A stretch of 64,000 nucleotides of DNA from Candidatus Methylomirabilota bacterium (GTDB lineage Bacteria; Methylomirabilota; Methylomirabilia; Rokubacteriales; CSP1-6). Shown piece after piece: positions 56,872 to 64,000 of the stretch. Where the stretch lies: contig DASTFB010000083.1 of assembly GCA_035709005.1 (NCBI GenBank), positions 1 through 64,000 of the forward strand, read 5' to 3'. Position 1 is the first letter of the stretch. Each line of letters begins with the position of its first letter. Below the pieces are notes generated by a model that saw only the letters and a program-made list of their open reading frames with translations, ran no database searches and was not told where the DNA came from. Both the position numbers and the translations under genes were made by a program.

Positions 56872-57918
56872 GTGGCCAAGTTCAAGATCGTCACGCCTGT
56901 CGGCGCCAGCTTCTCGGTGCCGGGTGTCGGCTACAAGCTGGAGATGGAAGCCCTTGCCCCGCTCGATGCGGAGATCGTGGAGATCGCCCCCGGCAGCGAC
57001 GAGGAGTTCGTGCGGGCCGCCCGCGATGCCGATGCGCTCTACGCCAAGGGCCGCCGCATCACCGAGAAGATCATCGACGGGCTGGAGCGGTGCCGGGTCA
57101 TCGCGCTGGGCAGCGTCGGGGTCGACTCCGTCGACGTCGCTGCCGCCACCGCGCGGGGGATCCCGGTCACCAACGTCCCCGACACGTTCATCGAGGAAGT
57201 CGCCGACCACACCATGATGTTGCTGCTGGCCACCTATCGGCGGCTCACCACCATGGACCGGTTCGTCCGGGACGGGCGGTGGGCCGAAGGCCGCCCGTTG
57301 CTGTCCCAGTGGCCCCGGCTGATGGGGCAGACGCTGGGCTTCGTCGCGTTCGGGCACGTCGCCCGGGCGGTGGCCGTCAGGGCCAGAGCCTTCGGGTTGC
57401 ACATGCTGGCCTACGATCCCTACGTGGAGGAACTGGTCATGCCCCGCTACGGCGTGGAGCCGGTGGGTCTGACCGAGCTGCTGCAGCGCTCCGACATCGT
57501 GTCGATGCACGCGCCATCGACGTCCGAAGCCCACCACCTGCTGACCGAGCACCACTTCCGGGCGATGAAGCCGGAGGCGATCTTCATCAACACCGGGCGC
57601 GGCCCGACCGTGGACGAAGCCGCGCTCATCCGCGCCCTGCAGGAGGGTTGGATCGCCGCCGCCGGCCTGGACGTGCTCGAGCAGGAGCCGGTCGCCCCGA
57701 CCAATCCGCTGTTGAAGATGGAGAATGTCATCCTCACTCCGCACGTGGCCTCGGCCTCGGTCCGGTTCGATCCCGTGCGCAAGCGCCGGGTCGGCGAGGA
57801 GATCGCCCTGGTCCTGACCGGCCGATGGCCGCGGAGCTGCGTGAACCCCTCCGTGCTGGAGCGCGGCGGGCTCCGCCGCTGGCAACCCCACTCCATGGAG
57901 CGGGGCCCAGGAGCGTAG
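56872..57918 (+). CDS. D-2-hydroxyacid dehydrogenase (phosphoglycerate-dehydrogenase-like)
   Basis: A 348-residue NAD(P)-dependent dehydrogenase. The catalytic Arg is in FINTGRGPTVDEAAL, the Glu in LDVLEQEPV and the His in LTPHVAS. The nucleotide-binding loop reads GFVAFGHVARAVA, a variant of GxGxxG. Sequence GSVGVDSVDVAAATARGIPVTN and the C-terminal ASASVRFDP resemble the CtBP-like branch. GTG 56872 has GGGAGGG directly before it. The substrate is not predictable; pairing with a DUF993 aldolase suggests sugar-acid metabolism. Confidence 0.87.
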   Translation: MAKFKIVTPVGASFSVPGVGYKLEMEALAPLDAEIVEIAPGSDEEFVRAARDADALYAKGRRITEKIIDGLERCRVIALGSVGVDSVDVAAATARGIPVTNVPDTFIEEVADHTMMLLLATYRRLTTMDRFVRDGRWAEGRPLLSQWPRLMGQTLGFVAFGHVARAVAVRARAFGLHMLAYDPYVEELVMPRYGVEPVGLTELLQRSDIVSMHAPSTSEAHHLLTEHHFRAMKPEAIFINTGRGPTVDEAALIRALQEGWIAAAGLDVLEQEPVAPTNPLLKMENVILTPHVASASVRFDPVRKRRVGEEIALVLTGRWPRSCVNPSVLERGGLRRWQPHSMERGPGA

Positions 57919-57921
57919 CCG

Positions 57922-58458
57922 CTACAGCACGTGCAGGAGGGGGCGCGCGCGGAGACTGTCCGGCGCCCAGAAGCCCGCGCCGGTGAACCACTCGATGACC
58001 GTGGCCGCGTCGCCCGCGCGGCAGAGCGCGAACGTGTCACCGCCCGCGAAGAATCCCCCGAAAGCCAGGCGTCCGGCGCCCCGCAGCTCGATCAGGGCGA
58101 ACTGGGCCATGTCGTGCTCGGCCGTGCGGCCTTCGATGATGGTGGCCGACCGCGAGCCGTCGAGCACGATCGGGGGAAGCTCCCAGGGCTCGATGAACTG
58201 GGCGAAGCTCCGCGGCGTATAGCGGACCCAGGCGCCGCCCGCCCAGTAGGGATCGTCTTCGATGAGCGTGGCGAGCTGATCGGGCCGCCCGATCCGGTAG
58301 ACGAGGTCGGCGCTGCGCCCGTCCGGCGCCGGCCCCCCGCCGATGACGACGCCGCCTTCGCGCAGCGCGGCCAGCCGCTCGATGTGCGCGCGGCGGTGGG
58401 GCTCGCGTTTGTCCGTGTAGTGCTCGGCGGTGGTGATGGCGACGTGCACGACGATCAC
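57922..58458 (-). CDS. YciI-like (tandem) protein
   Basis: A 178-residue protein with two alpha-beta barrel-like halves of the YciI fold: VHVAITTAEHYTDKREPHRRAHIERLAALREGGVVIGGGPAPDG in the first, and QFALIELRGAGRLAFGGFFAGGDTFAL in the second. The His and Asp of the first half (REPHRRAH, PAPDG) match the YciI active-site pair. It starts at GTG 58458 and ends 4 nt after the dehydrogenase gene (convergent). Its function is unknown. Confidence 0.72.
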   Translation of the reverse strand: MIVVHVAITTAEHYTDKREPHRRAHIERLAALREGGVVIGGGPAPDGRSADLVYRIGRPDQLATLIEDDPYWAGGAWVRYTPRSFAQFIEPWELPPIVLDGSRSATIIEGRTAEHDMAQFALIELRGAGRLAFGGFFAGGDTFALCRAGDAATVIEWFTGAGFWAPDSLRARPLLHVL

Positions 58459-58505
58459 GCGGGCGTCCTCCTCGGTGCGATGATCGCATGATAAGGTGAA
58501 CGGCG

Positions 58506-61088
58506 ATGGACGTTCTCGCCGAGTTCCGCGCCCGCTATCCGTTCCCCCTCGATGACTTTCAGGTGGAGGCCTGCCAGGCTATCGGCGCCGGCTCGTCGGT
58601 CGTCGTGGCGGCGCCCACCGGGGCGGGCAAGACGCTGGTGGCCGAGTTCGCCATCACGCTGGCCCTGGCCCAGGGCCGGCGAATCGCCTATACGACGCCG
58701 CTGAAGGCGCTGTCCAACCAGAAGTTCGCGGACTTCTCCCGGGCGTACGGCGAGGACCGGGTCGGCATCCTGACCGGCGACGTCAAGGTGAACCCGCAGG
58801 CGCCGGTGCTCGTCATGACGACCGAGATCCTGCGCAACATGTTCTATACCGGCGGGCTGGCCGGCCTCGGGTGGGTCGTCCTCGACGAGTGCCACTACAT
58901 GGGCGACGAGGGCCGGGGGACGGTCTGGGAGGAGATCATCGTCAACGCCCCTGCCGACGTCGGTCTGGTGGCGCTGTCGGCCACCGTCGCCAACGTGCGG
59001 GAGATCGCCGACTGGATCGCTCTGGTGCACCGCCCCATCGTCCCCGTCTACCATCCCCACCGGCCGGTGCCCCTGTCCTACGCGCTGGCCGACCTGGCCG
59101 GCGAGATCCACGACTTCGACAAGGTCCGCAAAGGCCAGGTGCGGATCGTGGGCGACGAGCGCTCCGGTCCCGACGAACGGGGCCGGTGGTTCACGCGGCG
59201 AGTGGTCGATCCCACCGTCCTCATCGAGGAGCTGGAAGCCCGGGGGTGGCTGCCCGTCATCTACTTCATCTTCAGTCGCGCCGGGTGCGAGCGGGCGATG
59301 GCCGACGTCCTTACGGAAGGCCGCGGGCTGCTCACCCGCGATCAGCGGGGCGAGGTCGACGTCGTCATCGGCGAGGCCCTGCACGAGAGTCCGGGCATGG
59401 GGGATTCCGAGCTCAACCAGACGATCTTCCGGGCCCTCGGCCTGGGGGTCGGCGTGCACCACGCGGGGATTCTGCCCAGCGTCAAGCGCCTGACCGAGCG
59501 GTTGTTCGAGCGCGGCCTCTGCAAGGTGGTGTTCGCCACCGAGACCATGAGCCTGGGCATCCACATGCCCGCGCGCTCCGTCGTGCTCCAGAGCCTGACC
59601 AAGCGGACGGAGCGGGGCTTTCGGTCCTTGTCGCACAACGAGCTGACCCAGATGGCCGGCCGGGCCGGCCGACGGGGGATCGACACCGAGGGCAAGTGCG
59701 TGATCGCGCTGGATGCCCGCGACGGCGTCGAGGACGTGGTGCGGGTCGTGGACGGCTCGCCGGAGCCGATCGAGAGCCAGTTCAAGCTGGGGTACGGCTC
59801 GGTCGCCATGCTCATCGCCACCGGCGCGCCTCCGGAGGTCCTGCGCCGGCGGGTGGAAGCGTCCTTCGGGCAGTACCAGAACCTCAAGCGCATGCGTGCG
59901 ATGGAGGACGAGGTGCAGCGTCTGGAGGCCATGGCCAACGAGGCCCGGGCCTTCGCTGCGCCCTGCGGAGACTTCGAGCGGATCGGGCGCTACCGGCGGC
60001 TGCGTCAGGAAGTGGAGGCCCGGCGCCGTGCGAGCGGCCGCGGGCGGGGCGAGCGTAGCGCGATCGAAGCCGAGCCGGGGCGCCTGGCCATCGTCAAGCG
60101 CCGGGGCGGCCCCAGCCTCGCCCTCATTCTCGGTGTCCATTCGATGCGCGGACATCGAGCGCTGGTGGAGGCGCTCCTGCCCCACGGCGCCGTGGTCCGG
60201 CTCAAAGCCGGCGCCATCAAGCAGATCCTCTGGTCGACCCCCGCGCTGACGTTGCCCCGCGATCGTGGCCGCGACCCCCGCGGCCTCCGCCACCTGAGCG
60301 CGCAGCTGAGCGAGCTCGATGCTCATGAGCTGCTCGAGCGTGAGCGGGCCCAGCGGCCGGAGGCGGCGCTCGGCAGCGTGGAGTGTCACCGCTGCCCCTG
60401 GGGCTCCACGCCCCGGTGCGATCAGGCCTGGCGCGAGGTGGAGCGGGTCGGCGAGCGGCTCGCCCAGCGTCGTCAGGCGCTCGAGTCCTTGCGCGGCGCC
60501 TACTGGCACGAGTTTCTGAGGGTGGTGGAGGTCCTGGAGCAGTTCGGCGCGTTGCGCGAGGGGCGGCTCGAGGCCAGGGGCCGATTGATCGCCGGGCTCC
60601 GGCACGACAATGAGCTGCTGGTGGCCGAGGTGATCTCCCGCGGGCTCCTGGCCGATGTCACGCTGCCGGAGGCGGCCGCGCTCTGCTCGACGCTCTCCGA
60701 GGAGGCGCGCTCCGGCGAGCCGGCGCTGGCCCGTGCCTTCCTCCGGGCCCGACCGAAGCTGCGGCGCCGGCTGGATCAGATCGCCGCCGTGGCCGAGACC
60801 GTGGCCGAGGCCCAGCGACACCGCCGGCTCGGCATGCCGGTGAGCGTGCACCCCGGCTTCATGGCCGCCGTCTATCGCTGGGCCTCGGGCGAGGCCGACT
60901 GGCAGGCCATCGTGCAGGACGCCTTCGGCGGGCACGAGGGCGACCTGGTCCGCGCCATGCGCCGGCTCATCGATGTGCTGCGCCAGCTCGGCGAGAATGC
61001 CGAGGTTCCGCCGGCCACGGGGCGGCTGCTGCTGCAGGCCGCCCGGATGATCGACCGCGATATCGTCCTCGAGTCCGCCCTGATCTGA
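58506..61088 (+). CDS. Ski2/Mtr4-type DEAD/DEAH RNA helicase
   Basis: An 860-residue superfamily 2 helicase. Walker A is AAPTGAGKTLVAE, motif Ia TPLKALSNQK, motif II the DECH box, motif III SATVAN, and motif VI QMAGRAGRRG. The N-terminal half resembles HelY of actinobacteria and the archaeal/eukaryal Ski2 group. The C-terminal third ends in a DSHCT-like domain (RRLIDVLRQLGENAEVPP). Such enzymes unwind RNA in 3' to 5' direction. ATG 58506 follows a GATAAG box. It heads a run of co-directional genes to the right edge. Confidence 0.88.
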   Translation: MDVLAEFRARYPFPLDDFQVEACQAIGAGSSVVVAAPTGAGKTLVAEFAITLALAQGRRIAYTTPLKALSNQKFADFSRAYGEDRVGILTGDVKVNPQAPVLVMTTEILRNMFYTGGLAGLGWVVLDECHYMGDEGRGTVWEEIIVNAPADVGLVALSATVANVREIADWIALVHRPIVPVYHPHRPVPLSYALADLAGEIHDFDKVRKGQVRIVGDERSGPDERGRWFTRRVVDPTVLIEELEARGWLPVIYFIFSRAGCERAMADVLTEGRGLLTRDQRGEVDVVIGEALHESPGMGDSELNQTIFRALGLGVGVHHAGILPSVKRLTERLFERGLCKVVFATETMSLGIHMPARSVVLQSLTKRTERGFRSLSHNELTQMAGRAGRRGIDTEGKCVIALDARDGVEDVVRVVDGSPEPIESQFKLGYGSVAMLIATGAPPEVLRRRVEASFGQYQNLKRMRAMEDEVQRLEAMANEARAFAAPCGDFERIGRYRRLRQEVEARRRASGRGRGERSAIEAEPGRLAIVKRRGGPSLALILGVHSMRGHRALVEALLPHGAVVRLKAGAIKQILWSTPALTLPRDRGRDPRGLRHLSAQLSELDAHELLERERAQRPEAALGSVECHRCPWGSTPRCDQAWREVERVGERLAQRRQALESLRGAYWHEFLRVVEVLEQFGALREGRLEARGRLIAGLRHDNELLVAEVISRGLLADVTLPEAAALCSTLSEEARSGEPALARAFLRARPKLRRRLDQIAAVAETVAEAQRHRRLGMPVSVHPGFMAAVYRWASGEADWQAIVQDAFGGHEGDLVRAMRRLIDVLRQLGENAEVPPATGRLLLQAARMIDRDIVLESALI

Positions 61089-61105
61089 TCTGCTATGCTC
61101 TCCTC

Positions 61106-61591
61106 GTGACGGTGCGCCTCTGGGTTCTCGTTGCCCTCCCGCTGGCGCTGGCCGCATGCGCCACCGGCAAGCCCCTCGAGCAGCGGACGAGCCAGGGACC
61201 CACGGCCGAGCACTTCTGGTTGCTCCGGATGATCGAGGCCAACGGTCGCGAGCCGGACTTCGACGAACGCCGGCACTGGCAGAATCAGATCGACGAGGAC
61301 ATCGCGCAGTACCTGCGCACGCACCCCGAGACCGCCAACAGCCTGGAGGTCTCGACGTTCCGCTTCTACCGGCGGGCGACGGTCGGCATGACCAAGGAGC
61401 AGATCGTGATTCTGCTGGGCCGGCCGGAGACCACGACCACCGATCCCGCCGAGATGGAGAAGCTGGCCCGTCAATACTGGCCGAGCGTCAAGGCCCGCGC
61501 CCAGGAGGCCTGGACCTACCCGCTGGGCTGGCGATTCTACTTTACCGACGACCGGGTGGTCGACATCACGCAGTACCTGCCCCGTGAGTAG
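61106..61591 (+). CDS. putative lipoprotein
   Basis: A 161-residue exported lipoprotein: signal segment LWVLVALPLALAACATG with lipobox LAAC and lipid-anchored Cys near residue 18. The later sequence VGMTKEQIVILLGRPETT resembles the SmpA/OmlA fold, in which a short G-x-T-x-x-x-V motif precedes LGxP. GTG 61106 lies 6 nt after TATGCT (61094-61099), so a leaderless transcript is possible. Its function is not known beyond an envelope location. Confidence 0.78.
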   Translation: MTVRLWVLVALPLALAACATGKPLEQRTSQGPTAEHFWLLRMIEANGREPDFDERRHWQNQIDEDIAQYLRTHPETANSLEVSTFRFYRRATVGMTKEQIVILLGRPETTTTDPAEMEKLARQYWPSVKARAQEAWTYPLGWRFYFTDDRVVDITQYLPRE

Positions 61592-61605
61592 CGAGGAGCT
61601 TGCCC

Positions 61606-61866
61606 ATGCCGGAGCTGGAAGAGAAAGTCATCGCGAGCTGGAGGTACAGCAAGGGGGCGCTCGACGCCAAGACCGCGGCGCTCTGTTATCTGGCGGCCAA
61701 CCTGGCCGTGGGGAACACCCACTGAGCGAAACGCGACCTGGCGGGCGCCAGGGCAGCCGGAGCCAGCGAGGCCGAACTGCGAGAGGCCATCAGCTTCGCC
61801 ATCCGGGCCAACGCGGCCCGCGCCCACGCCGACATCTTGAAGGTGTGGGCCGATGGCGGACATTAG
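61606..61866 (+). CDS. AhpD/CMD-like protein with in-frame TGA: probable selenoprotein
   Basis: Read through one TGA (61723-61725), the gene encodes 86 residues of the AhpD/CMD family. Residue 40 is the TGA position in VGNTH-[U]-AKRDLAGARAAGAS. Gapless comparison with the family pattern LDRKTREL...GCEYCxxxHxxxxxxAGAS puts U on the second, nucleophilic Cys of CxxC; the first Cys is Asn37 and the usual His is Asp44. A Shine-Dalgarno AGGAGC is 7 nt before ATG 61606. Neither half makes sense alone, and downstream sequence (EAELREAISFAIRANAARAHADILKVW) is family-like. A SECIS-like hairpin follows. The expected role is a selenol-based peroxidase or oxidoreductase. The stop overlaps the next gene. 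Confidence 0.82.
61733..61754 (+). promoter_or_regulatory. candidate bacterial SECIS element in the AhpD/CMD-like gene
   Basis: Starting 12 nt after the TGA, CCUGGC (61737-61742) pairs perfectly with GCCAGG (61747-61752) around the loop GGGC; two further G-C pairs (61733-61734 with 61753-61754) extend the stem beyond a 2-nt bulge. The loop begins 17 nt after the TGA and starts with GG, the same geometry as in the OsmC gene. Confidence 0.72.
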
Positions 61867-62164
61867 CCTGACCGCGGCTTTCTCCACGGTCCCCGTCGGC
61901 GAGCAAGAGCACATCAAGCGCGTGCTGGTCGAGACCGTCGGGCAGCTGGCGCGCGAGGACGGGACGTTCGCGCGCGCGCGCATCGTGTTCACCGAATCCG
62001 ACGAGCGCTGCGGGCTCTCCGCCGAGCTCGACGGCATCAAACGACAGGGGGTGCCGTTGCCGCTGGACCTCGAGGAGCTGGAAGAGGCGAAGACCTCAGC
62101 CGGGGCCCGGGCCCAGCTCAAGGAGTCGTTGCGCCTGTACTTCCGGAAGGTGCTCGGCAAGTGA
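61853..62164 (+). CDS. small protein of unknown function downstream of the AhpD-like selenoprotein
   Basis: A 103-residue soluble protein with no recognised family. Its sequence is mixed alpha-beta (ADISLTAAFSTVPVGEQEH, IVFTESDERCGLSAELDG, LKESLRLYFRKVLGK) with one Cys at about residue 53. The ATG overlaps the end of the selenoprotein gene by 14 nt, which indicates coupled translation. Because of this coupling, it may be a partner of the selenoprotein, but nothing else supports that. Its stop overlaps the methyltransferase GTG. Confidence 0.6.
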   Translation: MADISLTAAFSTVPVGEQEHIKRVLVETVGQLAREDGTFARARIVFTESDERCGLSAELDGIKRQGVPLPLDLEELEEAKTSAGARAQLKESLRLYFRKVLGK

Positions 62165-62868
62165 CGGACGACGCAGGGCGGCTCTTGTTCCTTTGGCGGG
62201 AGTGCCTGTTCCGAGTGCCCGATCGGGTGCAGGCGCCCAAAGCGGGCTCGCTGTTCTTCTGCCGTCACCTCGCCGTCCAGCGGGGTGAGCGCATGCTGGA
62301 GATCGGCGCCGGACTCGGGCTGGCCGCGGTGCTGGCGGCCCGCGCCGGCGCCCACGTGGTCGCCACCGACATCCTCCCCGAGGCCGTCGACGCCATCCGG
62401 GCCAATGCGGCGATCAACGGGGTGAGCGTCGACGCGCGCCAGGGCGACGGTTACGGGCCGGTCGTCGGCGAGCGCTTCGACCTGATCTGCACCAATGCGC
62501 CCCAGATGCCGACACCGCCTGGCCGTGAACGGCGCGACGCCGCGGCGGCTGCCGACAACGGCGGGTTCGACGGCTGGGACATCCTCGACCGCGTCATCGA
62601 GGGCGCCGGCGCCCATCTGCGGCCCGGTGGCCGGCTCGTCTTCTCCATCTTCGGCTTCCTGGGACGCAAGAGCGCGTTCGCCCGGCTCGAGCGCGCGGGA
62701 TTCGTGCCGATGGTGGTGGCGGTGGAGACGCAGGCGTTCCCGCGCCTGGGGTATGAGCGCCTCGATCACATCCGCAGCGTCGATGGCGAAGGGACACTGC
62801 CAGCCGGTGTGCCCGTGACCGTTGAGCGTCTGATCCTCCAGGGCACCCTGCCATGCTCCGCCGGCTGA
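62161..62868 (+). CDS. SAM-dependent methyltransferase, PrmC/HemK-like
   Basis: A 235-residue methyltransferase. Motif I is MLEIGAGLGLAAVLAARAGA, followed by VVATDILPEAVDAIRANA. Motif IV reads LICTNAPQMPTPP where PrmC-type enzymes have NPPY, so N-A-P-Q is a substitution that may change the acceptor. GTG 62161 overlaps the upstream stop; the end overlaps the ChbG gene by 16 nt. The methyl acceptor is unknown. Confidence 0.8.
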   Translation: MTDDAGRLLFLWRECLFRVPDRVQAPKAGSLFFCRHLAVQRGERMLEIGAGLGLAAVLAARAGAHVVATDILPEAVDAIRANAAINGVSVDARQGDGYGPVVGERFDLICTNAPQMPTPPGRERRDAAAAADNGGFDGWDILDRVIEGAGAHLRPGGRLVFSIFGFLGRKSAFARLERAGFVPMVVAVETQAFPRLGYERLDHIRSVDGEGTLPAGVPVTVERLILQGTLPCSAG

Positions 62869-63596
62869 TCGTCAACGCCGACGACTTCGGGATGACACCG
62901 GGGGTGAGCGCCGGGATCCTCCTCGCCGCTCGCCACGGCATCGTGACCAGCACCACAATCCTCATGACGGCGGACATCGACCGCGGCCAGCTGTCCGCCG
63001 CGCTCGATTCCGGCCTGGGGCTGGGCATCCACCTCAACCTCACGCTCGGCAAGCCGCTCACCCGCGCCCGCTCCCTGGTCGACGGCGACGGCCGCTTCGT
63101 GCGTGATCCGCGCCGGGCGGCGGCCCGGGCGGACGTCAAGGACGTCGAGAGCGAGATCGAGGCGCAGGTCGAGCGCTTCATTGCTCTTGCCCGCCGCCCG
63201 CCCACGCACCTGGACACCCACCATCACGTCGGGCTCTTCCCGCCCGTCGATGACGTCGTGCTGCGAGTGGCCCGCCGGCTGGGCGTCGCCGTGCGCAGCC
63301 AGACGGAGCTGGTCCGGGCGCGCGCCCGCGCGGCTCGGCTCAAGACCCCCGATCACTTCTTCGGCGAATCGGGGCCTGCGGCCTACTGGTCGCCGGCGCG
63401 CCTGCGCCAGGTCTTGAAGGAGGTGCCCGGCGGTGTCTCCGAGTTCATGACGCATCCCGGCCACTGCGACGAGGGCCTTGCCGGCAGCCGGTACGGGCGC
63501 CAGCGCGAGACGGAGCTGGTCGGCCTGGGGAGCGCGGCCGGCCGGGCGGCCGTGGCGAGCCTCGGTATCCGCCTCTGCCACTTCGGCGACCTCTGA
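62853..63596 (+). CDS. ChbG/HpnK (YdjC) family deacetylase
   Basis: A 247-residue carbohydrate deacetylase of the YdjC fold: RLIVNADDFGMTPGVSAGIL carries the metal Asp pair, HLDTHHHVGLFPPV the metal His pair, and SEFMTHPGHCDEGL a later His. Members deacetylate chito-oligosaccharides or hopanoid precursors (HpnK). Here no hopanoid genes are visible, so the substrate is unknown. It precedes the ROK kinase gene by 7 nt, consistent with amino-sugar use. Confidence 0.86.
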   Translation: MLRRLIVNADDFGMTPGVSAGILLAARHGIVTSTTILMTADIDRGQLSAALDSGLGLGIHLNLTLGKPLTRARSLVDGDGRFVRDPRRAAARADVKDVESEIEAQVERFIALARRPPTHLDTHHHVGLFPPVDDVVLRVARRLGVAVRSQTELVRARARAARLKTPDHFFGESGPAAYWSPARLRQVLKEVPGGVSEFMTHPGHCDEGLAGSRYGRQRETELVGLGSAAGRAAVASLGIRLCHFGDL

Positions 63597-63603
63597 TCCG
63601 GCC

Positions 63604-64000
63604 ATGACCTCTGTCGTGGTCGGGGTCGACGTCGGCGGAACGACGACGGCTGCCGGCGCGGTGACCGGGCGGGGCGAGGTGTTGATCGAGGAGCGTGCTC
63701 CAACTCACGGCGACGGCCCGGGGACTGCCGGACGGACCATCGTCGGGCTCATCGAGTCGATCCTCGACCGCGCCGCCGACCTCGGGCTGCGCCCGAGCGC
63801 GATCGGCGTCGGGTTGCCCGGCATCGTGGATCCGGCGAGTGGAGTCATCGGCGAGGAGGCTCCGCACGTCTTCGATCTCCAGGGTCAGCCTTTGAGACAG
63901 AAGCTTGCCGATCGGTTTCGATTACCAGCCTATATCGATAATGATGTCAATGCGTTAGCCATTGGAGAATATGTTTTTGGTCAAGGTATAGGTGCTCGTT
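63604..64000 (+). CDS. ROK-family sugar kinase/regulator, 3' end outside window
   Basis: The first 132 codons are present. VVVGVDVGGTTTAAGAV is the ATP phosphate loop of ROK kinases, and IGVGLPGIVDPASG and PAYIDNDVNALAIGEYVFGQG (catalytic Asp in NDVNA) follow. No helix-turn-helix precedes it, so it is probably a glucokinase-like enzyme. From about 63885 the codon usage becomes AT-rich (for example TTA, AGA, ATA, TTT codons) while the protein stays in frame and family-like. This is unlike the rest of the window. Confidence 0.85.
   Translation, partial: MTSVVVGVDVGGTTTAAGAVTGRGEVLIEERAPTHGDGPGTAGRTIVGLIESILDRAADLGLRPSAIGVGLPGIVDPASGVIGEEAPHVFDLQGQPLRQKLADRFRLPAYIDNDVNALAIGEYVFGQGIGAR

Noticed and set aside
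58455-61157. A 900-codon open frame on the minus strand opposite the helicase gene
   Set aside because: Shadow frame of low-complexity composition; all helicase motifs are on the plus strand.
1-64000. CRISPR arrays, tRNA or rRNA genes and insertion sequences
   Set aside because: I saw no regularly spaced direct repeats, no tRNA-like or rRNA sequence and no transposase-like protein; a tRNA scan would settle the second point.

Overview
The window is 64 kb of very GC-rich bacterial chromosome. Genes are tightly packed, many begin with GTG, and stop and start codons overlap repeatedly (GTGA, ATGA, TGATG). Two F420-type luciferase-like oxidoreductases, a branched-chain amino-acid-type ABC transporter, PQQ synthesis, CaiB-type CoA transferase and MmgE/PrpD genes and large multi-GAF kinases suggest an uncultivated soil or sediment organism. 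A Candidatus Rokubacteria / Methylomirabilota-type genome fits best, but this is inferred from gene content only; there is no rRNA or tRNA gene to confirm it.

Layout. 1-3872 (minus): a probable catabolic operon with cupin, LigA- and LigB-type extradiol dioxygenase, DoxX, acetamidase/formamidase, a VOC/SnoaL-like fusion and an LLM oxidoreductase, with a divergent GntR/FCD regulator. 4639-5063: a frameshifted remnant of a membrane protein gene. 5127-9775: a complete Liv-type ABC transporter. 9864-13425: a DUF1015 protein and an orphan molybdenum hydroxylase large subunit. 13495-20332: pqqA-B-C-D-E (pqqA is only 32 codons) followed by a PQQ-type dehydrogenase, a dihaem cytochrome c, a Vgb-like propeller and a histidine phosphatase. 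20329-29139: OsmC, MFS, patatin, CoA transferase, PrpD, 2OG oxygenase, a frameshifted metallo-hydrolase and acyl-CoA dehydrogenase genes. 29323-39181: a signalling block (receiver protein, two methyltransferases, GNAT, a 714-residue kinase and a 1652-residue hybrid kinase). 39154-44679 (minus): a copper/cytochrome module. 44688-51487: sugar-phosphate and miscellaneous enzymes. 51675-55003: a PrsK/PrsR-like two-component pair with a good sigma-54 promoter in front of a tiny secreted protein. 55048-64000: a frameshifted golvesin-domain gene, a DUF993 protein, a hydroxyacid dehydrogenase, a YciI-like protein, a Ski2-type helicase, a lipoprotein, a selenoprotein, methyltransferase and deacetylase genes, and a partial ROK gene.

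The strongest unexpected signal is two probable selenoproteins that ordinary gene calling would split or miss. An OsmC-family gene (20329-20796, minus) and an AhpD/carboxymuconolactone-decarboxylase-like gene (61606-61866, plus) each carry one in-frame TGA exactly where their families have the reactive cysteine. In both, a stable stem-loop follows, with an apical loop beginning GG 17 nt after the TGA, which is the geometry of a bacterial SECIS element. The selA/B/C/D genes are not in the window.

Other structure: hairpins of the form GGAGGGGGC...GCCCCCTCC recur at four intergenic sites, forming a dispersed repeat family. Base composition drops sharply inside the last gene, which may be a recombination or assembly junction.
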